From the NCBI GenBank assembly GCA_014237965.1, contig JABABZ010000001.1, forward strand, positions 6,058-50,825: a stretch of 44,768 nucleotides of DNA. Reading direction: 5' to 3'. Both the position numbers and the translations under genes were made by a program. A model generated the notes under the pieces. The model saw nothing but the letters and a program-made list of their open reading frames with translations. It was not told where the DNA came from and searched no databases. The stretch is from Phycisphaerales bacterium (GTDB taxonomy: Bacteria; Planctomycetota; Phycisphaerae; Phycisphaerales; SM1A02). This document shows, piece after piece, positions 6,937 through 15,660 of this stretch (position 1 is the first letter of the stretch; each line of letters begins with the position of its first letter).

Positions 6937-8583
6937 ATGCGCAGGATGCGAATTGGACAGGCGGCTGGGGTGATCGGGGCATCGCTCCTCGCGGTCACCG
7001 GGTCAACCTTCGGGCAGGATGCCGGAACCAGCGACGCCAGTGCCATCCAGGAGATGGCTCGACGGCTCGCCGAGATCGAAAAACAGAATGGCACCCTGCA
7101 GACCCGGGTCAACGAACTCGAGGCGGCTGATGCCCAGACCTGGTTGACCCAGGAGCGTGCCGACCAGATCCGCGGCGTCGTCACCGATGTGCTCGCCGAC
7201 TCCGAGACCCGGGCAAGTCTTCAAAGTGCCGGCATGAACGCCGGTTGGGACGACGGATTCTTTCTTCAGAGTCCGGACGGGCGGTTTCGGCTCGAGGTCG
7301 GCGGCATGGTCCAGGCCCGGTACATGTACTCCCATATCAGGAAGGGGTTCACGGCGGACACCCCCCAACCCGGCCAGGAATTCGCGGCCGAGGATGACGT
7401 GACATCCCGGAAGGGTTGGGATATCCCGCACGCCCGGTTGGACTTCCGAGGCCATGTCTTCGGGCCGGACACCCGCTTCCGGGTGCAAGGGGAGTTCAGC
7501 AATCAACGGCCGGATGCCTTCCAGCTCTACTCGAACCCACCGGTGGCGGCTGCTCCGGAGTACGGCGCTGCGAATGGCAACTTCCAACTGCTGGATGCCT
7601 ACATCATTCAAGAGCTGGGCAACGGATTCGCCGTGCGAGTCGGGCAGTTCAAACTCCCCTTCGATCGAGGATGGGAAGTTCCCATCGCCTATCAACTCAC
7701 CGGTGAGCGGGATACCGTCGCGGTGCACATGGGGCTCGGGCGCAGTCAGGGCGTGGAACTCGCCTGGGGAAGCGATTCGGTCCGAGTTCGCGGTGCATTG
7801 AGTGATGGCGCGAACGATCGGCTCTTCAGCGGTTTCGCATTCAGTACGACTCAGCCCGCGAATTCGCCGTACTACTTCTCGCAGGCCGAAATGGCCATTT
7901 CCGCTCGAGCCGAATTCAAGCTCGCGGGGCAGTGGCGTGACTTCGAGTCCATGACCTCGCCACCCGGTGAGGAATTCGGCCTGTTGCTCGGGGTCGGAGC
8001 GCATTGGCAACGCAGTCAGGTCTTGCTCAATCCCACGTCGTACAACGGGTCGCCGGACGCCGACTGGAACGACTGGCTGGCATTCACCGCGGATGTGACC
8101 GCCAATCTCGGGGGTGCGACCATTTCCGCATCGGCCTACTACCACATGGTCGATTCGTCATCGGCGTATCTCTACTTCGGATTCGCGCCCGTCGGGGGGG
8201 GTTCGAACCCGACATTCGATGCCGGCAACGTGAGCATGTTCGGCCTGAGCCTGTACGGCTCCCTGTATCTCAGCGAAGATGTCGAGGGCTACATCGGGTA
8301 CGACTACATGGACGTCGTGAGCAATGGCAATCTCGCCGATCTCCAACTCAATCCGCCCGGGGGGAACGCCATCTATGGCGCGTTTGCGGACACCTCCAAC
8401 TATCAGGGCTTCACGATGGGCGCCACGTGGTATCTCGACGGCGAGGACCTGAAGTGGGGCTTCTCCGCGACATTCATGCCCAATTCCGTCTCGCCCGCCT
8501 GGGTCACGCCCGAGACGGGAATTCGTTCGACACCGGTGAGCGACTCCTACGTCTTGAAGACGTATGTCCAGCTGCTCTTCTGA
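6937..8583 (+). CDS. Outer-membrane porin (paralog 3 of 3, divergent)
   Basis: The 548-residue product is the most diverged of the three porins. It has a signal peptide (residues 1-26), a coiled-coil region of a different sequence (EMARRLAEIEKQNGTLQTRV) and the shared motif in altered form (WLTQERADQIRG, then DVLADSETRASLQ). The barrel then begins GFFLQSPDG and ends in YVQLLF. It is about 85-90 residues longer than the other two, with the extra length spread over barrel loops. The ATG at 6937 follows AAGGA about six bases upstream. The conserved barrel phrase VRVGQFKLPFDRGWE parallels VRVGQFRAPWMRE of porin 1. It is likely a separately regulated channel for another solute class; the substrate is unknown. 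Confidence 0.86.
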   Translation: MRRMRIGQAAGVIGASLLAVTGSTFGQDAGTSDASAIQEMARRLAEIEKQNGTLQTRVNELEAADAQTWLTQERADQIRGVVTDVLADSETRASLQSAGMNAGWDDGFFLQSPDGRFRLEVGGMVQARYMYSHIRKGFTADTPQPGQEFAAEDDVTSRKGWDIPHARLDFRGHVFGPDTRFRVQGEFSNQRPDAFQLYSNPPVAAAPEYGAANGNFQLLDAYIIQELGNGFAVRVGQFKLPFDRGWEVPIAYQLTGERDTVAVHMGLGRSQGVELAWGSDSVRVRGALSDGANDRLFSGFAFSTTQPANSPYYFSQAEMAISARAEFKLAGQWRDFESMTSPPGEEFGLLLGVGAHWQRSQVLLNPTSYNGSPDADWNDWLAFTADVTANLGGATISASAYYHMVDSSSAYLYFGFAPVGGGSNPTFDAGNVSMFGLSLYGSLYLSEDVEGYIGYDYMDVVSNGNLADLQLNPPGGNAIYGAFADTSNYQGFTMGATWYLDGEDLKWGFSATFMPNSVSPAWVTPETGIRSTPVSDSYVLKTYVQLLF

Positions 8584-8611
8584 GCCGCTGGCCGGCTGAT
8601 TGCTTCCATTC

Positions 8612-8650
8612 ATGCGGTCTCGCTGGTTCGCCGGCGGGACCGCATTTTTT
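8612..8650 (+). terminator. Rho-independent terminator of porin 3
   Basis: A 12-bp stem (8612-8623 with 8634-8645, one G-U pair) with a ten-base loop runs directly into six T residues (8645-8650). Confidence 0.9.
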
Positions 8651-8756
8651 CATTGACCGGCCGAGATCAGCCGGCCGAACCGACGCGAGTCGATGCCATT
8701 TTCGGGGATCTCGCGCCGCTCGCCGTCCGCCCCCGGCGGTCGGGCCGCGGTTCTCC

Positions 8757-8762
8757 TAAAAT
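8757..8762 (+). promoter_or_regulatory. Predicted -10 box (TAAAAT) of purL, near-leaderless
   Basis: TAAAAT is the only AT-rich hexamer in an otherwise GC-rich stretch. It ends eight bases before the purL ATG at 8771, so the predicted start of transcription is at or within two bases of the start codon. Candidate ribosome-site bases (GAGG) would lie upstream of the transcription start and so be absent from the mRNA. Confidence 0.5.
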
Positions 8763-8770
8763 GAGGCGAA

Positions 8771-11700
8771 ATGTCCACCGCCACCGCCGTGTCTTCGCCC
8801 ATGACCGCCACTGTTCATCGAATCGAGATCCATCGTCGGCCCGAAGCCGGGGATCCCGCCGCGGACGCCCTTCGCCGGGATGCCGCCGGGCTCCCGGATG
8901 CGTTGGTTCCGTCCTCGGTGGCCTGTGCCGCCGTCTATCTGCTGGAAGGTCGACTCTCCGACACCGAACTGCTGCGGATCGCGGAGGAGCTTCTCGCGGA
9001 TCCGGTCATGCAATCTCCCGTGATCGGCGCGGCGGCCCCGGAGCCGAATCAGGTGGTGATCGAGGTTCATCCGCTTCCGGGTGTGATGGATCCCGCGGCG
9101 GCGTCGATCGCCACGGCGATCGCAGCCCTGGTCGGTGAGGATCGGGCGTCCGGCATCGTGGTTCGAACCGGACGGCGATACACCTTCGGCGGGATCGACG
9201 CTGATGCCGGACGGGAACTCGCGACGAGGCTGCTGGCGAATCCGGTGATTCATGCGATTCACACCGAGCCCTATCAGCCGGATTCGTTCCCCGTCGGCCA
9301 TCATCGTCCGTTCGAGGTTCGCGACGTCCCGCTTCGTGATCTCGACGCTCCTGCGTTGGAACGGTTGAGTCGGGAGGCTCATCTCTTTCTCTCGCTCGAT
9401 GAGATGCTGGCGATTCAGTCGCACTATCGAGCGTTGGAACGAGAACCCCGTGAGATCGAGCTCGAGACGCTCGCGCAGACCTGGTCCGAGCATTGCGTGC
9501 ACAAGACGCTCAAGGCGACCATCGACTATCACGAGCCGGAGGATCTCTCCGATCGCGGAGCGGTTTCGATCCGGGAGTCGGTGGAAGGCCGTCCGGGACA
9601 TTCCCTGGGCGCGGATGGCCGTGTTCGGATCGACAATCTCCTCAAGTCGACCGTGGCGGCGGCCACGCATCGTCTGATGGCGGAGGGATTGGACGACTGG
9701 TGCCTTTCGGTCTTCGTGGACAACGCAGGAATCGTCGGCTTCGACGAGGACACCGCGGTCTGCATGAAGGTCGAGACGCACAATCATCCCTCTGCGATCG
9801 AGCCGTATGGTGGCGCGGCCACCGGAATCGGCGGGTGCATTCGCGACATCATGGGCACTGGCCTCGCCGCGAAGCCGATCGCGGCGACCGACGTCTTCTG
9901 CGTCGGCACGGATGCGCCGTCGGCCGTTCCGAACGGCTGTCTGCATCCGCACCGCATTCTGGGGGAAGTGGTCGGAGGCGTCCGAGATTATGGAAATCGC
10001 ATGGGCATTCCCACCGTCAACGGTGGTGTCTGGTTCGATGATCGGTACATCGGGAATCCACTGGTCTACTGCGGATGCGTCGGCGTCATGCCGCGAACCG
10101 CCATCGAAGGCGATGCCGTTCCCGGCGATCGAATCATCGCGATGGGCGGTCGGACCGGGCGAGACGGGATTCACGGCGCGACCTTCTCCAGTGCCGAACT
10201 GACCGACACGCACGCGGATGAGTTCAGTCATGCGGTGCAGATCGGAAACGCGATCACCGAGAAGGTGACTTTGGATGCGGTGCTTGCGGCACGCGATCAC
10301 GTCGATGGCTGTCTGTTCACCGCGATCACGGATTGCGGTGCGGGCGGCTTTTCCAGCGCAGTTGGTGAGATGGGGGAGAAGATCGGCGCCGACGTCCAGT
10401 TGGATCAGGCGCCGCTGAAGTATGACGGGCTGACTCCGGTCGAAGTCTGGATCAGTGAAGCACAGGAGCGCATGGTGCTCGCGGTACCCGCCGAAAAGGT
10501 CTCCGAGATCGCGTCCATCTGCGAGAGCCATGGCGTCGAATGGTGCGACCTCGGCACTTTCGGCACGCCCGATCGCGAGTTGATTCTTCACTGGGATGAG
10601 GTCGAGGTCGGCCGAATCGGCATGGAGTTCCTGCACGACGGCGTGCCGATGCCGGTCCGAGAGGCGGTCTGGGATCCGGAATGGGCGAGACAGGAAGCCG
10701 GCGGTGAAGACGTCGGTGTCGAACCGCGTCCGAAGGTCGTCGATACCGCAGGCCTCTTCGATGCCGCAGCGAGCCTGCTGGGGCACCCCAACCTCGCGAG
10801 CAAGGCGTGGATCGTCCGGCAGTACGATCACGAGGTGCAAGGCGGAAGCGTCGTCAAGCCGTTCGTCGGCCCGAATGCCGGGCCGGGTGATGCGGCGGTC
10901 GTTCGACCGGTCCCGACGTCGCCCAAGGGACTGGCGATCGGTAACGGTCTGGCCACGGGGTTGGCACGCGATCCATACGAGATGGGTCTTGCGGCGATCG
11001 ACGAGTGCGTTCGAAACATGGTCTGTGTCGGTGCTGATCCGTCACAGATCGCGATCCTCGACAACTTCTGCTGGCCTGGTTGCGACGATCCGCGGAATCT
11101 CGGCTCCCTGGTGCGAGCGGCCGAGGCCTGCCTCGATGGAGGGCTTGCCTACGGGACGCCGTTCATCAGTGGCAAGGACTCGCTCAACAACCAGTTCACG
11201 ACCGACCAAGGCCGGACCATTCGAATCCCGCCGACGCTGCTCATCTCAGGCATGGGCATCGTCGAGGACGAATCGTTGGCAACGACCATGGATGCGAAGC
11301 GGTCTGGAAACCATCTTCTCCTGATCGGCGAAACGACCGATCGGCTCGGCGGATCGCACTTCGTCCGCGTCGGCGGCGACCTCTCGGCCGGTCGCGATGA
11401 ACTGCCGACGGTCGATCTGGAGCGAGGCCCCCGTACGGCCGGGGCGGTTCATGCCGCGATCAAGCAGGGGCTGGTCCGCAGTGCACACGACGCGAGCGAG
11501 GGTGGCGTGCTCGTCGCCGCGATCGAAATGGCGTTCGCGGGTGGGCTCGGGGTCGAGGTTCGACTGGGCATGATTCCGGTCGGGTGTGAGGACGTCTCCG
11601 ACGTCGCTCGTGCGTTCGCCGAAGATCCTTGCCGGTACCTGCTTGAGGTGAAGGACAGCGACCTTGGCGAGATCGCCGAGATCTTCGATGGGATACCCCA

Positions 11701-11833
11701 TGCGGTCATCGGCCGGTTCACCGAGGCCGGACCGAAGGGTGGCGAAGTACTGGTTTCGGGCGATGATCTCGGGGAGTCTTCCGAGTCGACCGATCGCTTC
11801 CGCGACGCCTGGGAGAAGGGATGCGACCGATGA
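8771..11833 (+). CDS. purL: Phosphoribosylformylglycinamidine synthase PurL with fused PurS-like N-terminus
   Basis: PurL is the ATP-dependent synthase subunit of step four of purine synthesis, converting FGAR plus ammonia (from PurQ) to FGAM in the cytoplasm. The 1020-residue protein is intermediate between the small (~740) and large (~1300, glutaminase-fused) types. Residues ~12-190 hold two PurS-like halves (HRIEIHRR... and VVIEVHPLPG...), which would make a separate purS gene unnecessary. Catalytic signatures follow: QTWSEHCVHKTLKATI, KVETHNHPSAIEPYGGAATG, DCGAGGFSSAVGEMGE and ISGKDSLNNQF. The start at 8771 places the protein directly behind the TAAAAT box; a second in-frame ATG (MTATVHRIEI) is ten codons later and could also be used. 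The stop overlaps the purQ start. Confidence 0.97.
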   Translation: MSTATAVSSPMTATVHRIEIHRRPEAGDPAADALRRDAAGLPDALVPSSVACAAVYLLEGRLSDTELLRIAEELLADPVMQSPVIGAAAPEPNQVVIEVHPLPGVMDPAAASIATAIAALVGEDRASGIVVRTGRRYTFGGIDADAGRELATRLLANPVIHAIHTEPYQPDSFPVGHHRPFEVRDVPLRDLDAPALERLSREAHLFLSLDEMLAIQSHYRALEREPREIELETLAQTWSEHCVHKTLKATIDYHEPEDLSDRGAVSIRESVEGRPGHSLGADGRVRIDNLLKSTVAAATHRLMAEGLDDWCLSVFVDNAGIVGFDEDTAVCMKVETHNHPSAIEPYGGAATGIGGCIRDIMGTGLAAKPIAATDVFCVGTDAPSAVPNGCLHPHRILGEVVGGVRDYGNRMGIPTVNGGVWFDDRYIGNPLVYCGCVGVMPRTAIEGDAVPGDRIIAMGGRTGRDGIHGATFSSAELTDTHADEFSHAVQIGNAITEKVTLDAVLAARDHVDGCLFTAITDCGAGGFSSAVGEMGEKIGADVQLDQAPLKYDGLTPVEVWISEAQERMVLAVPAEKVSEIASICESHGVEWCDLGTFGTPDRELILHWDEVEVGRIGMEFLHDGVPMPVREAVWDPEWARQEAGGEDVGVEPRPKVVDTAGLFDAAASLLGHPNLASKAWIVRQYDHEVQGGSVVKPFVGPNAGPGDAAVVRPVPTSPKGLAIGNGLATGLARDPYEMGLAAIDECVRNMVCVGADPSQIAILDNFCWPGCDDPRNLGSLVRAAEACLDGGLAYGTPFISGKDSLNNQFTTDQGRTIRIPPTLLISGMGIVEDESLATTMDAKRSGNHLLLIGETTDRLGGSHFVRVGGDLSAGRDELPTVDLERGPRTAGAVHAAIKQGLVRSAHDASEGGVLVAAIEMAFAGGLGVEVRLGMIPVGCEDVSDVARAFAEDPCRYLLEVKDSDLGEIAEIFDGIPHAVIGRFTEAGPKGGEVLVSGDDLGESSESTDRFRDAWEKGCDR

Positions 11834-12654
11834 CCGGCTCGAGCCACGACCAACGTCCGAAGGCCTTGATCATCACGGCGCCCGGGATCAACTGCGACGG
11901 CGAGTTGAGTCTGGCATTTCAGGAAGCCGGCGCGTCGCCGACGTCCGTGCTGCTCACCGAACTGATCGAACGGCCGGCGATCGTCGATGACTTCGCGCTC
12001 ATCGGACTTCCGGGTGGATTCAGTTACGGCGATGATGGCGGCGCGGGGCGGGTGCTCGCTCAGTTGATTCGCAAGGGACTCTATGGGGCGTTGGCCGCCG
12101 CGATCGAACGCGGCGTTCCGATGATCGCCCCTTGCAACGGTTTTCAGATCGCGGTTCAGGCGGGACTGCTTCCCGGGCCGGGAAACGGCGAGAACTGGCC
12201 CGAGGTGCCGGCTCGACCGACCGTCGCACTGGCGCCCAACGAGTCAGGCCGATTCCGGGACGACTGGACGGGAATCGAGATTCAGCCTTCGAGCCGGTGC
12301 ATCTGGACGTCCGGAATCGAATCGAGTGATCGCGCGGTGATGGTGCTGCCTTCCGCACACGGCGAGGGCCGGTTCGTGGCGGGGCCCGACGTCCTGTCCG
12401 ACCTCGAGAATTCCGGCCGCATCGCCTTGCGATACACGGCTCGAGATCATTTCAATGGATCGCACGATCGTGTCGCGGGAATCTGCGATGCCAGCGGCCT
12501 GGTCTTCGGACTGATGCCGCATCCGGAGCGATACACCCGATGGTCACAGCATCCGACCTGGACCCGACTGGATCCATCGGTTCGATCGGGTGACACGCCG
12601 GGGCTCATGATGTTCAAGAATGCCGTCCGTCACGCGTTGGCTGCGGTGAGCTGA
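11830..12654 (+). CDS. purQ: Phosphoribosylformylglycinamidine synthase, glutaminase subunit PurQ
   Basis: PurQ is a class I glutamine amidotransferase that supplies ammonia to PurL for FGAM formation. The 274-residue protein shows the nucleophile elbow APCNGFQIAVQAG with the catalytic cysteine, and the C-terminal HPE dyad in LMPHPERYTRW. The oxyanion phrase GLPGGFSYGDDGGAGR lies before them. The ATG at 11830 overlaps the purL TGA as ATGA and has AGAAGGG ten bases upstream, a standard arrangement for translational coupling; the ATG nine bases earlier lies almost on that ribosome site and is less likely. Overlap ensures near-equal synthesis of the two subunits. An adjacent zinc-ribbon membrane gene follows after only five bases and may share the transcript. 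Confidence 0.96.
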   Translation: MTGSSHDQRPKALIITAPGINCDGELSLAFQEAGASPTSVLLTELIERPAIVDDFALIGLPGGFSYGDDGGAGRVLAQLIRKGLYGALAAAIERGVPMIAPCNGFQIAVQAGLLPGPGNGENWPEVPARPTVALAPNESGRFRDDWTGIEIQPSSRCIWTSGIESSDRAVMVLPSAHGEGRFVAGPDVLSDLENSGRIALRYTARDHFNGSHDRVAGICDASGLVFGLMPHPERYTRWSQHPTWTRLDPSVRSGDTPGLMMFKNAVRHALAAVS

Positions 12655-12659
12655 ATCTC

Positions 12660-13532
12660 ATGAAGAACCGGCTTGACACCTCGTCTCCAGGTCGGAAGAA
12701 ATCGCCGTGTTGTGGTCGCTGTGGGTATGACCTGACCGGGCTTCCAACCCGGGCACGATGTCCGGAGTGCGGTGTGGTACGGGCGGCGGCGCGACTCCGC
12801 GATGCGAACTCCCTCGCCCGGTCCAGTCATGGAGTGATCCTCGGGGTCGCTTGGCGCGAGGTGGTCGTGTTCACGGCGCAGCTCGGTCTCGGATTGCTGG
12901 TGCTTTCGTCGATCTGGACCTTTCCGGTCTGGATCATGCTTTCGCTCGGGCTCAGCCCGCCGCTGGTCGCGTGGTTTCGTTGCAGTTCGGCGATGCAACC
13001 TCCCGAGTCCTTGACCCCGGCCCGACGGACCATTCGGAACTGGATCCTCGTTGCCAGCGTTCTGCCCCTCGCACTGCTCGTCGCGGCGGCGCTTCTGGGC
13101 GATGGTGTTCCGGCTCGATCGCTTGAGTTCCTGGGCTTCGCGCTGGCCATGCTGGTCGGCGGTGCGGCTGCGATCTTCGCCAGCCGGACTGCCTGGTGGA
13201 TGCAGGAGGATGCTGCGGAGATGACCTTTGAGTCGGCGGCATGGTGCTACGTGTTGATGGTGTTCGGCCTGGTGATCATCGGTGGCTCGTATTTCTTCCA
13301 GCCGTGGATCAGCTTCGAGGACTTCGCGGGAAGAGCCCGATTCCCGATCTTCATCGGTGCGATCGGCTGGTGGATCTGCGTGGTCTTCGGAGATCTGAGA
13401 ATGCTCATCGCTGCGCTGCAGAGTTTGAGCCACCGGGCGCAGTACGACGACATCGAGCGTCGACGAGCCGATCGACAGGAAGCGGCTGATCGCGAGTTCG
13501 ACGCGCGATTCCGGGAGATGGACGGCAGGTGA
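12660..13532 (+). CDS. Multi-pass membrane protein with N-terminal zinc ribbon
   Basis: I cannot assign a function. The 290-residue product starts with a cytosolic zinc ribbon, CCGRCGYDLTGLP followed by CPECG (about residues 16-40). This CGYDLxGLP/CPECG signature recurs in planctomycete membrane proteins. Five to six hydrophobic segments follow (roughly residues 58-75, 76-100, 120-142, 150-172, 193-213 and 228-245). A basic tail rich in Arg, Asp and Glu ends the protein (RRRADRQEAADREF). Such zinc ribbons probably mediate protein or nucleic-acid contacts. It starts five bases after purQ, and its TGA overlaps a GTG of the next open frame, so it sits inside a tightly packed run of genes. Confidence 0.82.
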   Translation: MKNRLDTSSPGRKKSPCCGRCGYDLTGLPTRARCPECGVVRAAARLRDANSLARSSHGVILGVAWREVVVFTAQLGLGLLVLSSIWTFPVWIMLSLGLSPPLVAWFRCSSAMQPPESLTPARRTIRNWILVASVLPLALLVAAALLGDGVPARSLEFLGFALAMLVGGAAAIFASRTAWWMQEDAAEMTFESAAWCYVLMVFGLVIIGGSYFFQPWISFEDFAGRARFPIFIGAIGWWICVVFGDLRMLIAALQSLSHRAQYDDIERRRADRQEAADREFDARFREMDGR

Positions 13533-13570
13533 TCGGCGCGAGCCGGCCCGAGATCGAGGATGATCGACGC

Positions 13571-14560
13571 ATGAAGAAGATTCGCAGTATGACCAAGGAG
13601 GCCCGCGGAGAGAACCCGGTTTCCGGCGGACAAGGCCGTCCATGGCTTGGCTCACACCTCTCCATCGCCGGGGGAATGCACCACGCGCTCGATGCCGTGA
13701 CGGAGTTGCACTGCGACTGCGTTCAGGTCTTCACCAAGAATCAACGTCAATGGAAATCAAAGCCGTTGTCGGATTCCGACATCGAGGCCTGGAAGGCGGC
13801 GATCGAGCGGCTTGGATGGGAAGACACACCGTCACGTGTGGTGAGTCACAACAGTTATCTGGTGAACATGGCATCGCCCGATGCTGAGGGCTGGGAGAAA
13901 TCGGTCACGCTTCAGCGGGATGAACTCGAGCGATGTGAAGCGTTGGGGATTCCGGCCTGCGTGGCGCATCCCGGGGCTCATCTGGAATCCAAGCGAAAGC
14001 CCGGTGACCCCAATCCGATCGGCGTCCCGCCGAACGCGGACGAGGAGAAGGGGCTGGCCAGGATCGTCAAGGCGCTGGATCGGCTCGAACACGAGACGAG
14101 GGGGTTCACGGTCCGGACGGCGCTTGAGAACACGGTGGGAAGCGGTACCAATCTCGGCTACGACCCTGGACAACTCGGATGGATTCGTGACCGCGTGAAG
14201 GTCCCCGAACGCGTCGGATTCTGCTTCGACACCTGTCACGCGGTCGCGGCCGGCCACGACATGTCCACGAAGGACCGAGCGGAGGCCGCCCTCCGCCGGA
14301 TCGACGAGGCGTGCGGGCTCGACCAGGTGCTCGCGGTCCATCTCAATGACTCGATCGGGGTGCTGGGGAGCCGGAAGGACCGCCACGCCCATATCGGACA
14401 TGGGACGTGCGGCGAAGCCTGTTTCGAGGCCGTTCTGCGGGTTCCGGCCTGGCGAGAGGTGCCGATGGTCCTCGAGACGGAAAAGGAGGGCGGTCTGGAT
14501 GGTCGGTCCTGGGATGAGATCAACCTCGATACGCTTGGTTCACTGGCTCCGGGTACCTGA
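13571..14560 (+). CDS. nfo: Deoxyribonuclease IV (endonuclease IV)
   Basis: Nfo is a zinc-dependent AP endonuclease of base excision repair that cuts 5' of abasic sites and trims blocked 3' ends. The 329-residue product begins its TIM barrel at WLGSHLSIAGGMHHAL. All expected metal-ligand motifs are visible: SHNSYLVN, VAHPGAH, LENTVG, FCFDTCHAVAAGHD, AVHLNDS, DRHAHIGHG and LETEKEGG. The ATG at 13571 is chosen because GAGGAT lies about nine bases upstream. A GTG at 13529 overlapping the previous stop would add 14 residues, and an ATG at 13589 would remove six. The N-terminal ~30 residues before the barrel are charged and not conserved in the family. Confidence 0.95.
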   Translation: MKKIRSMTKEARGENPVSGGQGRPWLGSHLSIAGGMHHALDAVTELHCDCVQVFTKNQRQWKSKPLSDSDIEAWKAAIERLGWEDTPSRVVSHNSYLVNMASPDAEGWEKSVTLQRDELERCEALGIPACVAHPGAHLESKRKPGDPNPIGVPPNADEEKGLARIVKALDRLEHETRGFTVRTALENTVGSGTNLGYDPGQLGWIRDRVKVPERVGFCFDTCHAVAAGHDMSTKDRAEAALRRIDEACGLDQVLAVHLNDSIGVLGSRKDRHAHIGHGTCGEACFEAVLRVPAWREVPMVLETEKEGGLDGRSWDEINLDTLGSLAPGT

Positions 14561-14579
14561 TTGTGCCGACCTAAGGGGC

Positions 14580-14599
14580 GTGGGGGACTGGTCCTCCAC
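14580..14599 (+). repeat. Short inverted repeat between nfo and the TPR gene
   Basis: GTGGGGGAC (14580-14588) pairs with GTCCTCCAC (14591-14599) with one G-U pair. It forms a compact hairpin 20 bases after the nfo stop and 20 bases before the next ATG. No T-run follows; it may act as a processing or attenuation element. Confidence 0.35.
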
Positions 14600-14618
14600 T
14601 CGAGGCTCCTGACCAATC

Positions 14619-15644
14619 ATGCCCCATCGAATCAAGATCATCGTTCTTCTGGCCGTCCCCGCGCTCCTCATCGCCTGCCAGGGTGGCGAGAAGAATGGCT
14701 CGCCACGCTCATCCCTTCCCTCTCCGACGAGAGTGGTGACCGATGTCCGCGAGCCGACGGCGGTGCAGAAGTTCCGCACCGACGAGGGCCGAGCCGCCAT
14801 TGAAGATGGAGATCACTCCACGGCGATCCGGATCTTCGAAGAGCTGCTGGATGAGAACCCCTCGCTCACCGTGGCCTACATCGGCATCGGTGTGGCCTAC
14901 GAAGATCTGGGTGAGTACGAGCGTGCGGAACCGGCGTTCGAACGGGCGACCCGTCTCGATCCTCGAAACTATGAAGCGCAACTCGGCTTCGGCGAAGTGC
15001 TTCAGGTTCTCGGAAAACTCCGCGACGCGATCCGGGCCTATCAGCAGGCGCTGTCGATCGATCCGGAAAGCGTCGACGCGCTGGTCGGCATGAGCAGTGC
15101 ATTCCTCGGACTGGACATGGCGAGCAACGCGATCGCTCCCGCCGAGCGGGCCGTCGTGCTCGCGCCGGATGATGGTCGCGCCCGTGCGGATCTCGGCGAG
15201 GCGTACATGCGGGTCGATCGAATCGAAGACGCGATCGAGTCGTTCGAGATCGCGTTGGAACTCCTCGGCAACGAGCCGGCGGTGATTCGGAGCCTGGTCG
15301 AGTGTTATGCACGCGAGGAACGATTCGCGGAGGCGATCAACGCCGGGCAGGTACTCATCTCGATCGAGCCCTCGGCTCAGGCCTGGGAGCGACTCGGGCG
15401 GGCGTACTTCCGGCATGGCGACTACGACGCGAGCGTCGAGAGCTATCGCCGGGCGGTGGAGATCGACCCGGAGTTCTGGCCTGCGCTCAATGGAATCGGG
15501 GTCAACGAGCTCAATGCCTGGCTTCGATCGGGAAGAAAAGAAGTCGCGGCCCAAGATGCGGCCGGCGAGGCGTTCCGATCGAGCCTTCGGGTGTACCCTG
15601 ATCAACCGAAGGTCGTCCAATTGTTGACGACCTACCCCCTCTGA
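14619..15644 (+). CDS. TPR-repeat lipoprotein
   Basis: The 341-residue product is a predicted lipoprotein: a basic start and hydrophobic core lead to the lipobox LLIAC with Cys20 as the lipidation site. From about residue 65 to 310 it consists of tetratricopeptide repeats with the usual spacing of small and aromatic residues, for example YIGIGVAYEDLGEYERAEPAFERA and AWERLGRAYFRHGDYDASVE. TPR lipoproteins usually scaffold envelope complexes; here no specific partner is evident. The next gene, queF, starts 16 bases after the stop and is probably co-transcribed, though the functions are unrelated. The start is fixed by the signal sequence. Confidence 0.85.
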   Translation: MPHRIKIIVLLAVPALLIACQGGEKNGSPRSSLPSPTRVVTDVREPTAVQKFRTDEGRAAIEDGDHSTAIRIFEELLDENPSLTVAYIGIGVAYEDLGEYERAEPAFERATRLDPRNYEAQLGFGEVLQVLGKLRDAIRAYQQALSIDPESVDALVGMSSAFLGLDMASNAIAPAERAVVLAPDDGRARADLGEAYMRVDRIEDAIESFEIALELLGNEPAVIRSLVECYAREERFAEAINAGQVLISIEPSAQAWERLGRAYFRHGDYDASVESYRRAVEIDPEFWPALNGIGVNELNAWLRSGRKEVAAQDAAGEAFRSSLRVYPDQPKVVQLLTTYPL

Positions 15645-15660
15645 CGATCCCGGAAGACCC

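Noticed and set aside
8588-8604. Second sigma-54-like element, TGGCCGG-CTGA-TTGCT
   Set aside because: GG-GC spacing is correct but two core positions differ, and it reads straight into the porin 3 terminator. The purL promoter is explained better by TAAAAT at 8757-8762.
8756-10840. 694-codon minus-strand frame opposite purL
   Set aside because: Antisense shadow of a certain purL gene, with no family signature or ribosome site.
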